Source: Lonicera japonica
Lineage: Eukaryota > Streptophyta > Magnoliopsida > Dipsacales > Caprifoliaceae
Length of the DNA stretch: 64,000 bases
NCBI GenBank assembly: GCA_021464415.1
Contig: CM038470.1
Span: 12,350,394-12,414,393 of the forward strand
Direction of reading: 5' to 3'
Shown: positions 61,701-64,000 of the stretch, piece by piece
How positions within the stretch are numbered: position 1 is the stretch's first letter
Layout: every line of letters begins with the position of its first letter
Translations under genes and position numbers: made by a program
The notes under the pieces: generated by a model
What the model saw: only the letters and a program-made list of their open reading frames with translations
Told to the model about the DNA's origin: nothing
Database searches by the model: none

Positions 61701-62207
61701 CTCGATCACATCAGAAATACAGAAATTAGCCCAGAATGAACAAGCTCCAACGGTCCGAAAATAAATAAATGGAATCCCTATTTCTTCAGCCACCTCAGCA
61801 GCAAACCCCAAAACCCCATCCATTATCATACACGTCACCGGCCGGCGATCTTCCGTCGACCCAAAACAACTACTGGAAACCATCAATTCCCGGAACTGAG
61901 ATTTCCCGACGACCTTCAACGACATCATGACGTCGATCGTACGTTCGCCAGCGCGGGGGTGATCGTCGGGGAGGCCGTCGGAGATGGTGGCGAACTGGAA
62001 CCCCGGGTAGCGGGAGAAGCGGAGGTGAACGGAGGAGTAACGGAGGAGGCGGTCATGGGAGTGATCGGAGACGAGGAAGGTAACATGGATGCCGGAGACG
62101 GAGAGGAGCTCGGCGATCTTGAGCATGGAGTTGACGTGGCCTTGGATTGGTAGGGGGAAAATGAGGACATGTGGTGGGAGAGTTGCGGTGATTGGCATTG
62201 GATCCAT
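58770..62207 (-). CDS. UGT-D: 7-deoxyloganetic acid glucosyltransferase-like (UGT709 type), catalytic His present
   Basis: Exon 1 is 62207-61679 and exon 2 is 59731-58770, joined in phase 1 (AAAAG|GTGTGT ... GGCATAG|CGAAAG) to give 496 residues. The acceptor half starts HVLIFPLPIQGHVNSML with His24 (codon CAC), the general base of plant UGTs. The partner Asp is in MIMDGVLGF. Close family blocks are ISDGLPDDHPRAGER, PFIYFRTVGACSFWA, MDLIVKSVPGMEGFLRRRDL and FLWVMRPDSITGKDG. The PSPG box lies at about 375-418 (GWAPQEEVLDHPAVGG, THSGWNSTLES, final DQT), with Gln in last position, so UDP-glucose is likely. Of the four genes this most resembles Catharanthus UGT709C2, which glucosylates 7-deoxyloganetic acid in iridoid synthesis; similar genes also occur in plants without iridoids, so the substrate is open. 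A second 3' splice site at 59693 would give a 483-residue form. Confidence 0.93.
59740..61670. other. Content of the UGT-D intron (1.9 kb)
   Basis: The intron is unusually GC-rich and low in stops at 60250-61080, with several short frames on both strands (for example 60447-60250 and 60901-60707, minus). I do not recognise a protein; it may hold scraps of a captured gene. A 55-bp tandem repeat follows at 61276-61385. Confidence 0.4.
61276..61385. repeat. 55-bp perfect tandem duplication in the UGT-D intron
   Basis: 61276-61330 and 61331-61385 are the same sequence, starting TCAAGGATATTAGCATCCCA and ending TTACAAAC, with no difference seen, so the duplication is recent. Confidence 0.95.
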
Positions 62208-62689
62208 TGCGGTATTTTGGGGATCTGGGGAATTGATGCGGCGGTTGGTGATCGCCGGACGAATAATGGGCGGTGAAGATAAGGAAAGGTTTAGTCAGTG
62301 AATTACTGAATTTACAGTAAAATTGGTTTAAATAGTTGCTCCGTTTGGATTGAGAGGATAAAATTTTGAATGGAAAAAAAGATTAATTATTAAGGGGAAT
62401 GTAATGAAAATAAATAAATTTAATTTTATTATTATTTAGATAAGTAAGAACATGAAGAAAGAAAAGGAATAAAATAAAAAATTTATGCTTACATAAAAAG
62501 AAGAAGATCAAATAAACTTATATCATTAATAAATTATGGAGAATAATCTATTAAAAAAAATATTCTTTTTTTTTAATCCTCTTAATATTAAAAATGAACG
62601 ATATAAATAAATAGGGAAGGTTGACAAACATTTCTATTGCCTTAATTAATTTTCTATTTTCTTCATAATTTTAAACAAACAAGTAATTT
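62208..62689 (-). promoter_or_regulatory. UGT-D promoter region
   Basis: This is the upstream flank of UGT-D. A TATTTAAA-like motif on the minus strand near 62320-62332, about 115 bases before the ATG, is a possible TATA box. No other regulatory element can be called by eye. Confidence 0.35.
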
Positions 62690-63402
62690 TAGGGCTGGTA
62701 ATTCGGGTTTGTATTTCGTGTTCGGATCGTGTCAACATACAAGTATTACAGTTTTAGTGTCAACTCGAACACAACCCGTTTAACTAATTGCGTCATTTAT
62801 ATTAACTCGAACACAACCTGTTTATTTTATATGTTACACGACACGACCTAACTAATCCATTTAATAAATAGGTTGTGTTAAATCTGTAACTCGACACGAC
62901 ACGACACGACACGATTATCCTTTTAAGATTATAATGACAATTAAGTCTTATGTGAAAAAAATTAACTTGTTTTATAATAGTTTTAAATTTTTAATAAGTA
63001 ATAATAAGTATCACTCATTACCAAAATTCAATATTAATAATCTAGAGTCAAAATGTATAACATTCCATCACCGAAGCATAAACGTAAAAAATTAGTACTT
63101 TATTCATCATCAAAAACATAATAACTATCATTTATACCAATACTCAAAATAAAAATATAATTGTTCAAGCAAGATGGCAAAATAAATATATATATATATA
63201 TATATAATTGCAAAAGAAAATAAAAATAATAATCGTGTTAATTGCGGGTCAATTTCGAGTTAGCGGGTTAACTTGAATACAACCCATTTAGTTTAGGGTT
63301 AAGCGTGTTTGACTTGAACCCGTTTATGCTTGACCCGAACCCGCTAACTCCGTGTCGAGTTCGTGTCGGATTAGCGTGTCATGTTAAATATTGTCGGCCC
63401 TA
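62690..63402. mobile_element. hAT-type MITE, 713 bp, perfect 8-bp target duplication
   Basis: Ends TAGGGCTGG and CGGCCCTA are inverted. The octamer AGTAATTT flanks both sides exactly (62682-62689 and 63403-63410). The subterminal sequence is rich in CGACACGACACGAC and GACCCGAACCCG repeats. It is similar in size and design to the 32934-33624 element, but its subterminal repeat differs. It lies 0.5 kb upstream of UGT-D. A (TA)n run is at 63187-63207. Confidence 0.92.
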
Positions 63403-63410
63403 AGTAATTT

Positions 63411-64000
63411 GTAATTTCTTCTCTTTTCTTTTCTTTTCCTTTCCTTTTCTTCCCATTCCATTAATTCAAACGGACCATTAGCCCTTTTCTAGCAAATGAT
63501 TTTTCAAATTTTGAGAATTAAAACTATGAATTTTTATGAAGAGATTTGGCGGAAACAGAACTTCGTAATTGAGCGGACCATTTACACAATTTTAACAAGA
63601 TAGTCAAATAGGAGGATTAATTAAAATATTTATTTATATATTTATTTTTTTCCACTAAAATTTGAGATGATCATTCCAATCACTTATAGATTAAATTTTT
63701 TATATAATTTCTTGTAGAGAAAAATTAGTGAAATGAACCATGTTGAAACAGTGATTAATAGTGATCACGCACGTTAATTTAACAAAGCAAGCTTATCACA
63801 TTTATCTATCTATACTATATAAGTAAAACGACTTCTTTAGCCTTCTCCATACACCACGTGGCATCTTCTCCTATTCTCTCACTCTTTCTCAATGGTTTTA
63901 CTTTGCCCTTTTCTGTCATAATCGTTCCTTAATCCCTCCCCCTCTTTATCTCACAATGCATCAGGGTTCTTAACCCTTCTCAATGGTTGCGATGGTTATT
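63411..64000. other. Right edge of the window, no gene seen
   Basis: A CT-rich tract at 63418-63455, then AT-rich sequence. The last 170 bases are pyrimidine-rich and could be the 5' UTR of a gene beyond the window. Confidence 0.3.

Noticed and set aside
1..64000. CRISPR array, bacterial operon or integrated virus as the hidden system
   Set aside because: The spaced repeats (30430-31080, 49775-49960) are degenerate retroelement leaders without uniform spacers. All clear genes are intron-containing plant genes, and no capsid or viral polymerase was seen beyond Copia remnants.

Overview
This is nuclear DNA of a flowering plant, almost certainly a eudicot. It is AT-rich, its genes have GT-AG introns, and it is packed with plant-type transposons (Copia LTR elements, hAT elements, MITEs, a tRNA-derived SINE). 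I cannot name the species. Exon structures come from reading splice sites, reading phase and family similarity by eye; no alignment or transcript data were available.

Left part (1-18 kb): two ordinary conserved plant genes on the + strand. At 1386-8033 is a nine-exon gene for the plant soluble guanylyl-cyclase-like protein (AtGC1 type, Guanylate_cyc_2 family). At 14294-17709 is a five-exon gene for an uncharacterised plant protein of the At3g54000/At5g59050 type. MITEs sit in their introns and between them.

Middle part (19-34 kb): a transposon graveyard. It holds a 3.6 kb decayed hAT element inserted in a short tandem array, a 6.0 kb decayed Copia element (minus strand, 5-bp target duplication) with an unusual repeated leader, a 0.7 kb hAT-type MITE with a perfect 8-bp target duplication, and a decayed fragment of an unrelated UDP-glycosyltransferase on the + strand.

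Right part (34.7-62.2 kb): a tandem cluster of four intact UDP-sugar glycosyltransferase genes, all on the minus strand, each with one intron at the same place and phase. They resemble 7-deoxyloganetic acid glucosyltransferase (UGT709/UGT85 group). From left to right I call them UGT-A (34770-38830), UGT-B (42702-44453), UGT-C (54746-56846) and UGT-D (58770-62207). A gutted fifth copy lies at 46087-46742. UGT-D keeps the catalytic histidine. UGT-A, -B and -C all have proline there although their frames and sugar-donor (PSPG) boxes are otherwise preserved; UGT-B also changes the partner Asp to Glu. This is the most interesting biology in the window.

The spacers UGT-B/relic and relic/UGT-C are paralogous, so the array grew by tandem segmental duplication. 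The second spacer was then rearranged: a truncated Copia element landed in it, and a segment of about 2.2 kb between two copies of one long-TIR element is inverted. UGT-A's intron carries a very young 1.5 kb non-autonomous LTR element whose two 342-bp LTRs look identical.
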